DNA of 64,000 nucleotides from Streptomyces sp. AC558_RSS880 (GCF_019049255.1 NZ_JAGMUJ010000033.1:62001-126000), one strand, 5' to 3'. Shown: positions 1 through 8,622, numbered from the stretch's first letter. Translations and numbers: made by a program. The notes: a model not told the origin generated them from the letters alone.

Positions 1-722
1 TCTTCTCCGGACCGTCCGGGACCGGCAAGACCACGGTGGCCCGCATCCTCGGCCGGGTGTTCTACGCCCTCGGGCTGCTCGGCGGTGACCATCTGGTGGA
101 GGCCCAGCGGGCGGATCTGGTCGGTGAGTATCTGGGGCAGACCGCGGTGAAGGCCAATGAGCTGATCGACTCCGCGCTGGGCGGGGTGCTGTTCGTGGAC
201 GAGGCGTACTCCCTGTCCAACTCCGGGTACGGCAAGGGGGACGCGTACGGGGACGAGGCGCTTCAGGTGCTGTTGAAGCGGGCGGAGGACAACCGGGACC
301 ATCTGGTGGTGATCCTCGCCGGGTATCCGGAGGGCATGGACCGGCTGCTGGCCGCGAACCCCGGGCTGTCCTCGCGGTTCACCACACGGGTGGACTTCCC
401 CTCGTACCGGCCGCTGGAGCTGACCTCGATCGGTGAGGTGCTGGCGGAGGAGAACGGGGACGTGTGGGACGAGGAGGCGTTGGACGAGCTGCGGTCGATC
501 GCCGGGCACGTGGTGGATCAGGGGTGGATCGACGAGCTGGGGAACGGGCGGTTTCTGCGGACGCTGTACGAGAAGAGCTGTGCGTACCGGGATCTGCGGT
601 TGTCGGTGTACCCGGGGGCGTTGAGCCGGGATGATCTGGCGACGTTGCGGTTGCCGGATCTGATGCAGGCGTACGGCGAGGTTTTGTCGGGGCGGGGGCC
701 GGCGGACCCACCGGGGCTGTGA
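1..722 (+). CDS. CbxX/CfqX-type AAA ATPase, 3' part (5' end outside window)
   Basis: The reading frame is open from base 3, so the gene begins before the window. A Walker A motif (GPSGTGKT, bases 9-32) is followed by a Walker B segment (GVLFVDEAYSL), a sensor-1 stretch (VVILAGYPEGM) and an arginine-finger region (NPGLSSRF). This order is typical of the CbxX/CfqX/SpoVK branch of AAA ATPases. Family members are ATP-driven remodelling proteins such as Rubisco activases; Streptomyces members are often found as domains of larger proteins linked to secretion or sporulation. The substrate cannot be read from this fragment. Confidence 0.85.
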   Translation, partial: FSGPSGTGKTTVARILGRVFYALGLLGGDHLVEAQRADLVGEYLGQTAVKANELIDSALGGVLFVDEAYSLSNSGYGKGDAYGDEALQVLLKRAEDNRDHLVVILAGYPEGMDRLLAANPGLSSRFTTRVDFPSYRPLELTSIGEVLAEENGDVWDEEALDELRSIAGHVVDQGWIDELGNGRFLRTLYEKSCAYRDLRLSVYPGALSRDDLATLRLPDLMQAYGEVLSGRGPADPPGL

Positions 723-793
723 GGCCCCGGTGGGTGGGGATGGCCCCGCCGGGTGGTTTCCGCTCGCCCCGCTGAAGGGGTGCCGCTGCGCCC

Positions 794-861
794 ACCCGTG
801 CCGCCCTGGGGGCACCTCCCAGGCCTTTAAGGCACTGGGGGAGGCACGACTGCCCGCAGCT
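794..861. repeat. Dispersed GC-rich intergenic repeat, copy 1, with a nested palindromic insert
   Basis: Bases 795-815 and 848-860 together match the reverse complement of bases 53961-53994. Here the element is interrupted by a 32-base palindrome-like unit (816-847, CTCCC...GGGGGAGGCAC) flanked by GGCAC on both sides. It lies in the 197-base gap after the AAA ATPase gene, which holds no other gene that I can support. Confidence 0.7.
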
Positions 862-912
862 GGGGCGGCATGGCTGCCCGCAGCTGAGGCGGCGGCGTGG
901 TTGCCCGCAGCT
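851..912 (+). repeat. Three direct copies of TGCCCGCAGCT
   Basis: The 11-mer TGCCCGCAGCT occurs at 851-861, 875-885 and 902-912. The first copy is the right end of the dispersed repeat, so this looks like local expansion of the end of that element. Confidence 0.8.
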
Positions 913-919
913 ACAGGAG

Positions 920-1996
920 TTACGTCGCCAGGGCTTCCTCCGGGGTTCCGCTCGCCCTCTGGGGGGTGACCGTCACTTCTCGGTGGGCCGGGTCCCGGAC
1001 CTCGCCCACCAGGAGTTCCAGGACGTCCTCCAGGGCGACCAGGCCCAGGACCTTGCCGGAGGCGTCGGAGACCTGGGCCAGGTGGGTCGCGGCGCGGCGC
1101 ATCACCGTGAGGGCGTCGTCCAGGGGGAGTTCGGGGCGGAGGGTCGTCATCGGGCGCCACAGGTGCTGCGGGACGGCACGGTCGGAGTCCTCCAGGTCCA
1201 GTACGTCCTTGACGTGCAGGTAGCCCATGAAGGCACCGCTGTCCGCGGCCACCGGGAACCGGGAGTACCCGGTGCGGGCGGTGAGCTCCACGATCTGCCC
1301 CGGGGTGACCGCGGGCGTGACCGTCACCAGCGACTCGCGGTCCAGCAGGACGTCCGTCACCGGGCGGGAGCCCAGCTCCAGCGCGTCCTCCAGGCGCTCG
1401 GCCTCCTCGGGGTCGAGGAGACCGGCCTGGCCGGCGTCCTCCACCAGCCGGTTGAGCTGTTCGCTGGTGAAGACGGCCTCGACCTCGTCCTTCGGTTCGA
1501 CGCGGAACAGCCGCAGGACGGCCTGGGCGCAGGCGCCGAGCGCGATCGTGACCGGCTTGCACAGACGGGCGAACCAGACCAGGCCGGGGCTCAGCCACAG
1601 CGCGGCCTTCTCGGGGGCCGCCATCGCCAGGTTCTTCGGGACCATCTCGCCGATGACGAGATGGAAGAAGACCACCACGGCGAGCGCGATGACGTAGCCG
1701 AGCGGGTGGATCATGCCGTGCGGCAGGTGCATCCACGCGAAGACCGGTTCCAGCAGGTGGGCGACCGTCGGTTCGGCGACGGCGCCCAGGGTCAGCGAGC
1801 AGACGGTGATGCCGAACTGGGCCGCCGCCATCATCTGCGGCAGGTGTTCCAGGCCGTACAGCACCTGGCGGGCGCGGGCGGTGCCGAGCGGTTCGATCTG
1901 GCTGCGGCGGACCGACACGAGCGCGAACTCGGCGCCGACGAAGAACCCGTTGCCGAGCACGAGCAGCCCGGCGAAGAGGAGTTGCAGCACGCTCAT
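920..1996 (-). CDS. CNNM/CorC-type (DUF21 plus CBS pair) membrane protein, short form
   Basis: The protein has 358 residues. An N-terminal DUF21 (CNNM) transmembrane domain contains the motif FFVGAEFALVSVRRS and an NLAMAAPEKA segment. A CBS-domain pair follows at roughly residues 200-335. There is no C-terminal CorC_HlyC domain, unlike its neighbour. The ATG overlaps the stop of the upstream gene by four bases (ATGA), so the two are translationally coupled and probably form a heteromeric or paired unit. CNNM/CorC proteins are linked to Mg2+ or Co2+ export; older annotations call them hemolysins. The ion is not evident from sequence. Confidence 0.9.
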   Translation of the reverse strand: MSVLQLLFAGLLVLGNGFFVGAEFALVSVRRSQIEPLGTARARQVLYGLEHLPQMMAAAQFGITVCSLTLGAVAEPTVAHLLEPVFAWMHLPHGMIHPLGYVIALAVVVFFHLVIGEMVPKNLAMAAPEKAALWLSPGLVWFARLCKPVTIALGACAQAVLRLFRVEPKDEVEAVFTSEQLNRLVEDAGQAGLLDPEEAERLEDALELGSRPVTDVLLDRESLVTVTPAVTPGQIVELTARTGYSRFPVAADSGAFMGYLHVKDVLDLEDSDRAVPQHLWRPMTTLRPELPLDDALTVMRRAATHLAQVSDASGKVLGLVALEDVLELLVGEVRDPAHREVTVTPQRASGTPEEALAT

Positions 1997-3324
1997 CCGG
2001 CCACCTCCACCAGGGGCAGCGGGGCCGTTCTGACCAGGCGGACGCGTTCGGCGCGGTAGTGGCCGACCCGGCGTACCGACAGCCGCCAGCCGGGCAGTTC
2101 CGCGCGGTCGCCGACGGCCGGGATCCGGCCGAGCAGATCGGCGACCAGGCCGGCCACCGTCTCGTAGGGGCCTTCGGGCACCTCCAGGCCTATGCGCAGC
2201 AGGATGTCGACCCGGACACCGCCGTCGACGTCCCAGGCGGGGTTGCCGTCCTCGGGCGGGGCGGGGGCGAGTTCGGGGACGTCCTGTCCGTCGTGCTCGT
2301 CGCGCACCTCGCCGACGATCTCCTCGACGATGTCCTCCAGCGTGACGACGCCGGCCGTGCCGCCGTACTCGTCGACGACGACCGCGATGGGCTGCTCGCT
2401 GCGCAGCCGCGTGAGCAGCGGCCGTACGGGCAGGGTCTCGGGGACGAGCAGCGCCGGACGGGCGATGCGGCCCACGGGGGTGCGCAGCCGGTCGTGCACG
2501 GACACCGCGAGGGCGTCCTTGAGGTGCACCATGCCGACGATCTCGTCGATGCGCTCCCGGTAGACGGGGAAGCGGGACAGGCCGGTGGCCCGGGTCAGGT
2601 TGACCACGTCCTCGGCGGTCGCCGAGGCCTGCAGGGCGCTGACCTTCACGCGTGGCGTCATGACGTGCTGTGCGGTCAGTTCGCCGAGGGACAGGGTGCG
2701 GACGAAGAGGTCCGCCGTGTCCTGTTCCAGGGCGCCGGCCCGGGCGGAGTGCCGGGCCAGGGAGACGAGTTCGCCGGGGGTGCGGGCGGAGGCCAGTTCC
2801 TCGGCGGGTTCGAGGCCCATGGCCCGCACCAGGCGGTTGGCCACGGCGTTCAGCCCGGCGATGACCGGGCGGAAGAGCCGGGCGAACGCGTGCTGCGGGC
2901 CGGCCACGAAGCGTGCGACCTGCAGGGGGCGGGAGACCGCCCAGTTCTTCGGCACGAGTTCGCCGATCACCATCTGCACCGCGGAGGCCAGCAGCATGCC
3001 GACGACGACGGAGACGCCGGGGACCGCGCCCTCGGGGATGCCGATGCCGGTGAAGGGGCCGCGCAGCAGTCCGGCGAGCGCCGGCTGGGCCAGCATGCCG
3101 ACGACGAGGGAGGTGATGGTGATGCCGAGCTGGGTGCCGGAGAGCTGGAAGGAGAGCTCCCTGAGCGACTCGACGACCCGGCGGGCGCGCCGGTCGCCGC
3201 CCGCGGCGGCCCGTTCGGCGTCCGGTCGCTCGACGGTGACCAGGCCGAACTCCGCGGCCACGAAGAATCCGTTGGCCAGGATCAGCAGGAATGCGGCTGC
3301 GAGGAGCAGCAGGGGGGTGGTCAT
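1993..3324 (-). CDS. CNNM/CorC family membrane protein, long form
   Basis: The protein has 443 residues: a DUF21 transmembrane domain (start FFVAAEFGLVTVERPD), a CBS pair (about residues 205-335, including the VVVDEYGGTAGVVTLEDIVEEIVGE segment) and a C-terminal CorC_HlyC domain (about 350-435). This is the full three-domain architecture of predicted Mg2+/Co2+ efflux proteins. It is the first gene of a two-gene unit with the shorter paralogue that overlaps its stop codon. Confidence 0.92.
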   Translation of the reverse strand: MTTPLLLLAAAFLLILANGFFVAAEFGLVTVERPDAERAAAGGDRRARRVVESLRELSFQLSGTQLGITITSLVVGMLAQPALAGLLRGPFTGIGIPEGAVPGVSVVVGMLLASAVQMVIGELVPKNWAVSRPLQVARFVAGPQHAFARLFRPVIAGLNAVANRLVRAMGLEPAEELASARTPGELVSLARHSARAGALEQDTADLFVRTLSLGELTAQHVMTPRVKVSALQASATAEDVVNLTRATGLSRFPVYRERIDEIVGMVHLKDALAVSVHDRLRTPVGRIARPALLVPETLPVRPLLTRLRSEQPIAVVVDEYGGTAGVVTLEDIVEEIVGEVRDEHDGQDVPELAPAPPEDGNPAWDVDGGVRVDILLRIGLEVPEGPYETVAGLVADLLGRIPAVGDRAELPGWRLSVRRVGHYRAERVRLVRTAPLPLVEVAG

Positions 3325-3478
3325 GATGCCGCCGCCTCCACATGCGCGCGGACCTCGGGGAACGGGTCCGCGCTATGTCGGCAGGGGGCGGCGCAGGTAC
3401 TACAGGACGATCCGTCCATCGCCGGAGAGGGTCACTCCTCGGGTAGCTGGAGCCCCTGTGCACCGGGCGGGGCGGCAG

Positions 3479-3509
3479 GGGCACAGGCGCGGTCGTCGCG
3501 CCTGTGCCC
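3479..3509. terminator. Hairpin with 13-bp perfect arms
   Basis: GGGCACAGGCGCG (3479-3491) and its exact reverse complement (3497-3509) flank a 5-base loop. It lies between the stop of the PH-domain gene and the CNNM pair. It is a likely terminator for the rib-his unit. No U-run follows on the minus strand, which is common in high-GC genomes. The rest of the gap 3325-3605 shows nothing clear. Confidence 0.65.
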
Positions 3510-3605
3510 ACCAGATTAATCAAGACATGGGCGACTGCGGCAGGTGGACGTCCCCGGTGCTTCCCGGAGCCCGGCCCCGAACCGTCCCGGAGGGGTGGCC
3601 CCGAG

Positions 3606-4076
3606 TCAGCTCCGGGGTGCCTCGGGCCCGGCCGTGGAACGGGCCTCGACGAGCGCCCGCAGGGCCCGCGCGTCGGCGACGGCCCGCTGTCTGGCGATGC
3701 CCGGCTGGATGCCGAGCGCGGGCAGGCTGGTGCCGTCGCTGAGGTCGAGGAAGACCCAGGGATCACCGAGACGGAGGTTCACCTGAAGGATCTCCGCCCA
3801 TTCCAGGTGGCGCCGGCTCACGATGTTGACGACGGTGACGCCCGTCTCGTCGGCGTCGACCTTCGGCCGGGCCAACAGGAACAGCACGCCGGCCAGCAGC
3901 GCGGCGGTGAACACGAAGCTGATCCGCTCCCCCGGGCCGAGCTGGTCCAGCAGCAGCGCGATCAGGGTGATGACCACGAAGAGCGCGGTGCCGGCCGTGA
4001 GCAGCACCGCGCGGGTGCGGCCCGGACGGAAGGTGACGGGCAGTTCGGGCAGCCGGCCCGCGGTCGTGTCGGACAT
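3606..4076 (-). CDS. PH domain-containing membrane protein (bPH-like)
   Basis: The protein has 156 residues. Two hydrophobic segments (about 24-44 and 53-68) are followed by a short bacterial PH-like domain (VDADETGVTVVNIVSRRHLEWAEI...). The ATG at 4076 was chosen because it follows the hisG stop by 19 bases and because the longer frame upstream only reads the hisG shadow. It is the last gene of the rib-his leftward unit. Its function is unknown; such proteins are usually simple membrane-anchored PH folds. Confidence 0.75.
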   Translation of the reverse strand: MSDTTAGRLPELPVTFRPGRTRAVLLTAGTALFVVITLIALLLDQLGPGERISFVFTAALLAGVLFLLARPKVDADETGVTVVNIVSRRHLEWAEILQVNLRLGDPWVFLDLSDGTSLPALGIQPGIARQRAVADARALRALVEARSTAGPEAPRS

Positions 4077-4095
4077 GGTGGTGCTCCGGACCCGG

Positions 4096-4947
4096 TCAGA
4101 GGCGGCAGGCGTGGATGGCCGTGGTGAGGATGGCGCGGGCGCCGATGTCGTACAGGTCGTCCATGATCCGCTGTGCCTCCTTGGACGGGACCATCGCGCG
4201 GACGGCGACCCAGCCCTCGTTGTGCAGCGGGGACACGGTGGGGGACTCCAGGCCGGGGGTGAGGGCGACGGCCTTCTCGAGCTGCTCCACACGGCAGTCG
4301 TAGTCCATCATCACGTACGTCCGGGCGACCAGGACGCCCTGGAGGCGGCGCAGGAACTGCCGCACCTTGGGCTCCTCGCCGTCCGCGCCGGTGCGGCGGA
4401 TGACGACGGCCTCGGACTTCATGATCGGCTCGCCGACGACCTCCAGGCCGGCGTTGCGCAGCGAGGTGCCCGTCTCGACGACGTCCGCGATGACCTGGGC
4501 GACACCGAGCTGGATGGCGGTCTCGACGGCGCCGTCGAGGTGGACGACGGAGGCGTCGATGCCGTTGTCGGCGAGGTGCCTGGCGACGATGCCCTCGTAG
4601 GAGGTGGCGACCGTCTTGCCCTTCAGGTCCGCCAGGTCGTCGCCGACGGTGCCCGGCTTGGTGGCGAAACGGAAGGTGGAGCGGGCGAAGCCCAGCGGCA
4701 GGATCTCCTCGGCGTCGGCACCGGAGTCGATCAGCAGGTCACGGCCGGTGATGCCGATGTCGAGCTGCCCCGAGGCGACGTAGATGGCGATGTCGCGGGG
4801 ACGGAGGTAGAAGAACTCGACGTCGTTCCCCGGGTCGACGATCCGCAGCTCCTTCGACTCGCGGCGCTGCTGGTAGCCGGCCTCATGCAGCATCTCCGCC
4901 GCAGGGCCGGACAGTGAACCCTTGTTGGGGACGGCGATGCGCAGCAT
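4096..4947 (-). CDS. hisG: ATP phosphoribosyltransferase
   Basis: HisG condenses ATP with PRPP, the first step of histidine synthesis. The protein has 283 residues, the long form with a C-terminal ACT-like regulatory domain, so histidine feedback is expected. Visible motifs are the N-terminal LRIAVPNKGSLSG, LDIGITGRDLLIDSGAD and the PRPP-binding segment ADVVETGTSLRNAGLEVVGE. It lies 48 bases downstream of hisE on the same strand. No HisZ partner is required for the long form. Confidence 0.97.
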   Translation of the reverse strand: MLRIAVPNKGSLSGPAAEMLHEAGYQQRRESKELRIVDPGNDVEFFYLRPRDIAIYVASGQLDIGITGRDLLIDSGADAEEILPLGFARSTFRFATKPGTVGDDLADLKGKTVATSYEGIVARHLADNGIDASVVHLDGAVETAIQLGVAQVIADVVETGTSLRNAGLEVVGEPIMKSEAVVIRRTGADGEEPKVRQFLRRLQGVLVARTYVMMDYDCRVEQLEKAVALTPGLESPTVSPLHNEGWVAVRAMVPSKEAQRIMDDLYDIGARAILTTAIHACRL

Positions 4948-4995
4948 GAGGTCGGCTTCCTTCGTGTGGGAGGGGTGGGTCGCGAACGTCGGTTC

Positions 4996-5268
4996 TTACA
5001 GGTGGGCGTAGACGTCGTCGAGGGAGATGCCGCGGGCGACCATCATCACCTGGACGTGGTAGAGCAGCTGCGAGATCTCCTCGGCGGCCGCCTCCTTGCC
5101 CTCGTACTCGGCGGCCATCCAGACCTCGGCGGCCTCCTCGACGACCTTCTTGCCGATGGCATGGACCCCCTTGTCCACCAGCTCGGCGGTGCGGGAGGTG
5201 GCGGGGTCGCCGTGGGCGGCCTTCTGCTGGAGCTCGGTGAAGAGCTCCTCGAACGTCTTCTTGGACAT
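4996..5268 (-). CDS. hisE: Phosphoribosyl-ATP pyrophosphatase
   Basis: HisE hydrolyses phosphoribosyl-ATP to phosphoribosyl-AMP, the second step of histidine synthesis. The protein has 90 residues beginning MSKKTFEELFTELQ and belongs to the MazG-like all-alpha NTP-PPase fold. The metal-binding region KVVEEAAEVWMAAEYEG...EEISQLLYH is intact. The ATG at 5268 follows ribH by 34 bases. It is a stand-alone enzyme, not fused to HisI. Confidence 0.96.
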   Translation of the reverse strand: MSKKTFEELFTELQQKAAHGDPATSRTAELVDKGVHAIGKKVVEEAAEVWMAAEYEGKEAAAEEISQLLYHVQVMMVARGISLDDVYAHL

Positions 5269-5302
5269 GGTGGTCCTTACCCTACGCGGTGACGGGGCCT
5301 GC

Positions 5303-5788
5303 TCACCGCCAGGGTTCGGATACTGAACGCAGGCAGGCCGCGGTCGCCACCGCCGCGGTGACCGCCTCGTGCCCCTTGTCCTCGCTGGAGCCGGGCAGTC
5401 CGGCGCGGTCGAGGGCCTGCTCCTCGTTGTCACAGGTGAGCAGGCCGAAGCCGACGGGGACGCCGGTGTCGACCGAGACCTGGGTGAGGCCCTGGGTGAC
5501 GCCCTGGCACACGTAGTCGAAGTGGGGCGTGCCGCCCCGGATGACGACGCCGAGGGCGACGACCGCGTCGTAGCCGCGGCCGGCCAGGACCTTGGCGACG
5601 ACCGGGAGTTCCCAGCTGCCCGGAACCCGGAGCAGGGTCGGCTCGTCGATGCCGAGGTCGTGCAGGGCGCGCAGGGCGCCGTCCACCAGTCCGTCCATCA
5701 CCTTCTCGTGCCACTGCGCCGCGATGACGGCGACCCGCAGGTCCCCCACGTCGCGTACGGACAGTTCCGGTGCACCCTTGCCGCTCAC
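5303..5788 (-). CDS. ribH: 6,7-dimethyl-8-ribityllumazine synthase
   Basis: RibH joins the pyrimidinedione to dihydroxybutanone phosphate to give lumazine, the penultimate step of riboflavin synthesis. The protein has 161 residues. Family landmarks are VPGSWELPVVAK, ALGVVIRGGTPHFDYV and FGLLTCDNEEQALDRAG. The GTG start is preceded by a GAGGAGAG ribosome-binding site. It lies 20 bases after the ribBA stop. Confidence 0.97.
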   Translation of the reverse strand: MSGKGAPELSVRDVGDLRVAVIAAQWHEKVMDGLVDGALRALHDLGIDEPTLLRVPGSWELPVVAKVLAGRGYDAVVALGVVIRGGTPHFDYVCQGVTQGLTQVSVDTGVPVGFGLLTCDNEEQALDRAGLPGSSEDKGHEAVTAAVATAACLRSVSEPWR

Positions 5789-5809
5789 GTCTCTCCTCGG
5801 TGGTTCTCG

Positions 5810-7099
5810 TTACTGGTTGCCGCAGGCGGGCACGGTCGGCGTGTCCAGCCAGGGCAGGTCGTGGCCCATCCGGTCCCGCTTGGTGCGCAGGTAGCGGAGG
5901 TTGTGCTCGCCCGCGGTGACGGGCATCGGCTCGCGCGCGGTGACCTCGATGCCGTGACGGGCGAGCGCGTCGGACTTGTCGGGGTTGTTGGTCATCAGGC
6001 GGACGCTGCGGACGCCGAGGTCGGCGAGGATCTGCGCGCCGGCGCCGTAGTCGCGGGCGTCAGCGGGCAGGCCGAGTTCGAGGTTGGCGTCGAGGGTGTC
6101 CCGGCCGCGCTCCTGGAGTTCGTAGGCGCGCAGCTTGGACATCAGGCCGATGCCGCGTCCCTCGTGGCCGCGCAGGTAGACGACCACGCCCCGGTCCTCG
6201 GCCTGGATGCGGTCCAGGGAGGCGTCGAGCTGGGGGCCGCAGTCGCAGCGCCGGGAGCCGAAGACGTCACCGGTGAGGCATTCGGAGTGGACGCGGACGA
6301 GGACGTCCTCGCCGTCGCCGATGTCGCCGTGGACGAGGGCGACGTGTTCGACGCCGTCGACGGTGGAGCGGTAGCCGTACGCGGTGAAGGTGCCGTGCGA
6401 GGTGGGCAGACGGACCTCGGCCTCGCGACGGACGGTGGGTTCGGCGGAGCGGCGGTAGGCGATCAGGTCCTCGATGGAGATGATCGTCAGGCCGTGCTTG
6501 CGGGCGAACGGGATCAGCTCGGGCAGCCGGAGCATGGTGCCGTCCTCGCCGGCGATCTCGACGATGGCGCCGGCCGGGCGCAGACCGGCGAGGCGGGCGA
6601 GGTCGACGGCGGCCTCGGTGTGCCCGTTGCGCACGAGCACGCCGCCCTCGCGGGCGCGCAGCGGGAAGATGTGGCCGGGGCGGACGAAGTCGTCGGCCTG
6701 CGCGGTGCCGCTCGCCAGCAGTTGGAGCGTGGTCGCGCGGTCCGCGGCGGAGATGCCGGTGGTCACGCCGTGGGCGCCCGAGCCGTCCACGGTGACGGTG
6801 AACGCGGTCCGCATGGACTCGGTGTTGTTCTCCACCATCAGCGGGATGCCGAGCCGGTCCAGTTCACCGCCCTCCATGGGGGCGCAGATCAGGCCGCGGC
6901 ACTCGCTCATCATGAAGGCGACGATCTCGGGGGTGGCCTTCTCGGCGGCGATGACGAGGTCGCCCTCGTTCTCGCGGTCCTCGTCGTCGACGACCACGAC
7001 CGGGCGGCCGGCCGCGATGTCGGCGATCGCCTGTTCGACCGGGTCGAGCGTGAGATCCTCGTAGCCGTCGGTGCTGTACAGAACGGGTGCCGCGCTCAT
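5810..7099 (-). CDS. ribBA: Bifunctional 3,4-dihydroxy-2-butanone-4-phosphate synthase / GTP cyclohydrolase II
   Basis: The protein has 429 residues. The N-terminal half is DHBP synthase (VVVVDDEDRENEGDLV; DFVRPGHIFPLRAREGGVL). The C-terminal half is GTP cyclohydrolase II, with the zinc cysteines in CLTGDVFGSRRCDCGPQ and the RGHEGRGIGL motif. Together they supply both precursors for lumazine. The start at 7099 overlaps the ribM stop by four bases, indicating coupling. The longer open frame upstream is a shadow of ribM. Confidence 0.97.
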   Translation of the reverse strand: MSAAPVLYSTDGYEDLTLDPVEQAIADIAAGRPVVVVDDEDRENEGDLVIAAEKATPEIVAFMMSECRGLICAPMEGGELDRLGIPLMVENNTESMRTAFTVTVDGSGAHGVTTGISAADRATTLQLLASGTAQADDFVRPGHIFPLRAREGGVLVRNGHTEAAVDLARLAGLRPAGAIVEIAGEDGTMLRLPELIPFARKHGLTIISIEDLIAYRRSAEPTVRREAEVRLPTSHGTFTAYGYRSTVDGVEHVALVHGDIGDGEDVLVRVHSECLTGDVFGSRRCDCGPQLDASLDRIQAEDRGVVVYLRGHEGRGIGLMSKLRAYELQERGRDTLDANLELGLPADARDYGAGAQILADLGVRSVRLMTNNPDKSDALARHGIEVTAREPMPVTAGEHNLRYLRTKRDRMGHDLPWLDTPTVPACGNQ

Positions 7100-7737
7100 G
7101 CCGGCGCTCCTTCCAGGGCGGGCCGCGCGTCGCGGGAGCGCAGCCACCAGTCGCGCAGGCCCCACAGGACCAGTGCGCCGTAGATGACGTAGACGAAGCC
7201 GGAGAAGGCGAAGCCGTTGGCGAAGTTCAGGGGGACGCCGACGAGGTCGACGAGCAGCCAGGCGAACCAGAACTCGACCATGCCGCGGGCCTGCGCGTAC
7301 ATGGCGACGATGGTGCCGACGAAGATGTAGGCGTCCGGCCAGGGGTCCCAGGACAGGGACGGGTAGGCGGTGAACAGTCCGCCGACGGCGAGGGTGCCGA
7401 CGGCCGCGGCGCCCACGAGGAGAACTCGTTCGAGGTTGGTCGCGAACCGTACGGCGATGGAGCCGTCCTGCGCCTGCCGCCGGCCGCGGTTCCACTGCCA
7501 GAAGCCCCAGGCGGCGACCAGCATGACGACGATCTGCTTGCCGGCGCTGCCCGAGAGGTGGGCGGTGGCGAAGGCCGTGAAGAGGATCAGGCCGGAGACG
7601 AACTGGGCGGGCCAGGTCCACAGGGAGCGGCGCCAACCGAGGGCGAGGGCGATCAGACCGACCACGTTGCCGATCATGTCCGACCACTTGATGTGCTGGT
7701 CGAAGAGGGTGAAGGCCTCGGAGTTGAGCCAGTTCAC
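7096..7737 (-). CDS. ribM: PnuC-family vitamin transporter, probably the riboflavin transporter RibM
   Basis: The protein has 213 residues with about seven hydrophobic segments and PnuC-type signatures (WTWPAQFVSGLILF, WFAWLLVDLVGVPLNF). PnuC proteins classically carry nicotinamide riboside. In Streptomyces davaonensis and Corynebacterium, PnuC-type proteins encoded within or beside riboflavin genes and under FMN riboswitch control are riboflavin transporters. The position here, between ribE and ribBA with four-base overlaps on both sides, supports riboflavin as substrate. That substrate is an inference from context. Confidence 0.85.
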   Translation of the reverse strand: MNWLNSEAFTLFDQHIKWSDMIGNVVGLIALALGWRRSLWTWPAQFVSGLILFTAFATAHLSGSAGKQIVVMLVAAWGFWQWNRGRRQAQDGSIAVRFATNLERVLLVGAAAVGTLAVGGLFTAYPSLSWDPWPDAYIFVGTIVAMYAQARGMVEFWFAWLLVDLVGVPLNFANGFAFSGFVYVIYGALVLWGLRDWWLRSRDARPALEGAPA

Positions 7738-8348
7738 CGGGCCGCCCCCTCACCGGTGACGCGGTCGCCGAGCATCCGCTCGACGTACTTGGCGATGACG
7801 TCCACCTCGAGGTTGACCGGGTCGCCGGGCTGCTTGAGACCCAGGGTCGTCAGGGCGAGGGTGGTGGGGATCAGGCTGACGGTGAAGAAGTCGGGCCCGG
7901 CGTCGACGACGGTGAGGCTGATGCCGTCGACGGTGATGGAGCCCTTCTCCACGACGTAGCGGGAGAGGCCGGCGGGGAGGGAGATCTTCACGATCTCCCA
8001 GTTCTCCGACGGCTCGCGCCCGAGGATCTCGCCGGTTCCGTCGACGTGCCCCTGGACGATGTGGCCGCCGAGGCGGGAGCCGACGGCCGTGGGGCGTTCG
8101 AGGTTGACGCGGGAGCCGACGGCGAGGACGCCGAGGCTGGAGCGCTTCAGGGTCTCCGCCATGACGTCGGCGGTGAACTCGTCGCCCTCGTGCTCGACGA
8201 CCGTGAGGCAGACGCCGTTGACGGCGATGGAGTCGCCGTGCTTCGCGCCTTCGGTGACGACGGGGCCGCGCAGCCGGAAGCGACAGGCGTCGTCGAGGGT
8301 TTCGACGGCGGTGATCTCGCCCAGCTCTTCGACGATTCCGGTGAACAC
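7734..8348 (-). CDS. ribE: Riboflavin synthase, alpha chain
   Basis: This enzyme dismutates two lumazines into riboflavin plus pyrimidinedione. The protein has 204 residues starting FTGIVEELG. Two lumazine-binding repeats are visible, each with its own signature (VNGVCLTV in the first, VDGISLTV in the second). The GTG at 8348 was chosen over the longer frame because FTGIVEE is the family N-terminus and an AGGAGG site lies about 9 bases upstream. It is the first gene of the riboswitch-controlled operon. Confidence 0.96.
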   Translation of the reverse strand: MFTGIVEELGEITAVETLDDACRFRLRGPVVTEGAKHGDSIAVNGVCLTVVEHEGDEFTADVMAETLKRSSLGVLAVGSRVNLERPTAVGSRLGGHIVQGHVDGTGEILGREPSENWEIVKISLPAGLSRYVVEKGSITVDGISLTVVDAGPDFFTVSLIPTTLALTTLGLKQPGDPVNLEVDVIAKYVERMLGDRVTGEGAAR

Positions 8349-8495
8349 TTCCCGGGTCCTCCTGCCTCTTCGGGCACGGACTCCGGGGCTGCCGATGACG
8401 GCGGAAATCGCGGACGAGGACACCGGGAGCGACGCCGGACAGGGCTCGCCCGGACGGCGAACCGGTACGGCGGCGCGCATGGATGCCCGCCCGCC

Positions 8496-8622
8496 GCGCA
8501 CTGCCTCCCATCCGGACTTTAACCGTCGGTCCAGGAATTTCACCTGGTCAACCGGCCGCTGGAGGCGACCGGGTCGCGGACTGTAACCGCCGGTTCGGAC
8601 TTTCACCGACCCCGGAGTGCGC
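8496..8622 (-). ncRNA. FMN riboswitch (RFN element)
   Basis: On the minus strand the conserved RFN blocks appear in order: GGGGUCGGUGAAAGUCCGA, ACCGGCGGUUACAGUCCGCG, then CAGGUGAAAUUCCUGG, ACCGACGGUUAAAGUCCGGA and a closing GGGAGG block. The P1 helix is a perfect 7-bp pair, GCGCACT (8616-8622 complement) with AGTGCGC (8496-8502 complement). A 147-base spacer leads to ribE. FMN binding is expected to reduce expression of the ribE-ribM-ribBA-ribH unit. I saw no clear terminator in the spacer, so translational control or Rho is possible. Confidence 0.95.

Noticed and set aside
920..3766. 948-codon continuous minus-strand frame that appears to fuse the CNNM genes
   Set aside because: Only the last 358 codons encode CNNM sequence; the first 590 are Arg/Pro-rich out-of-frame translation of the adjacent gene.
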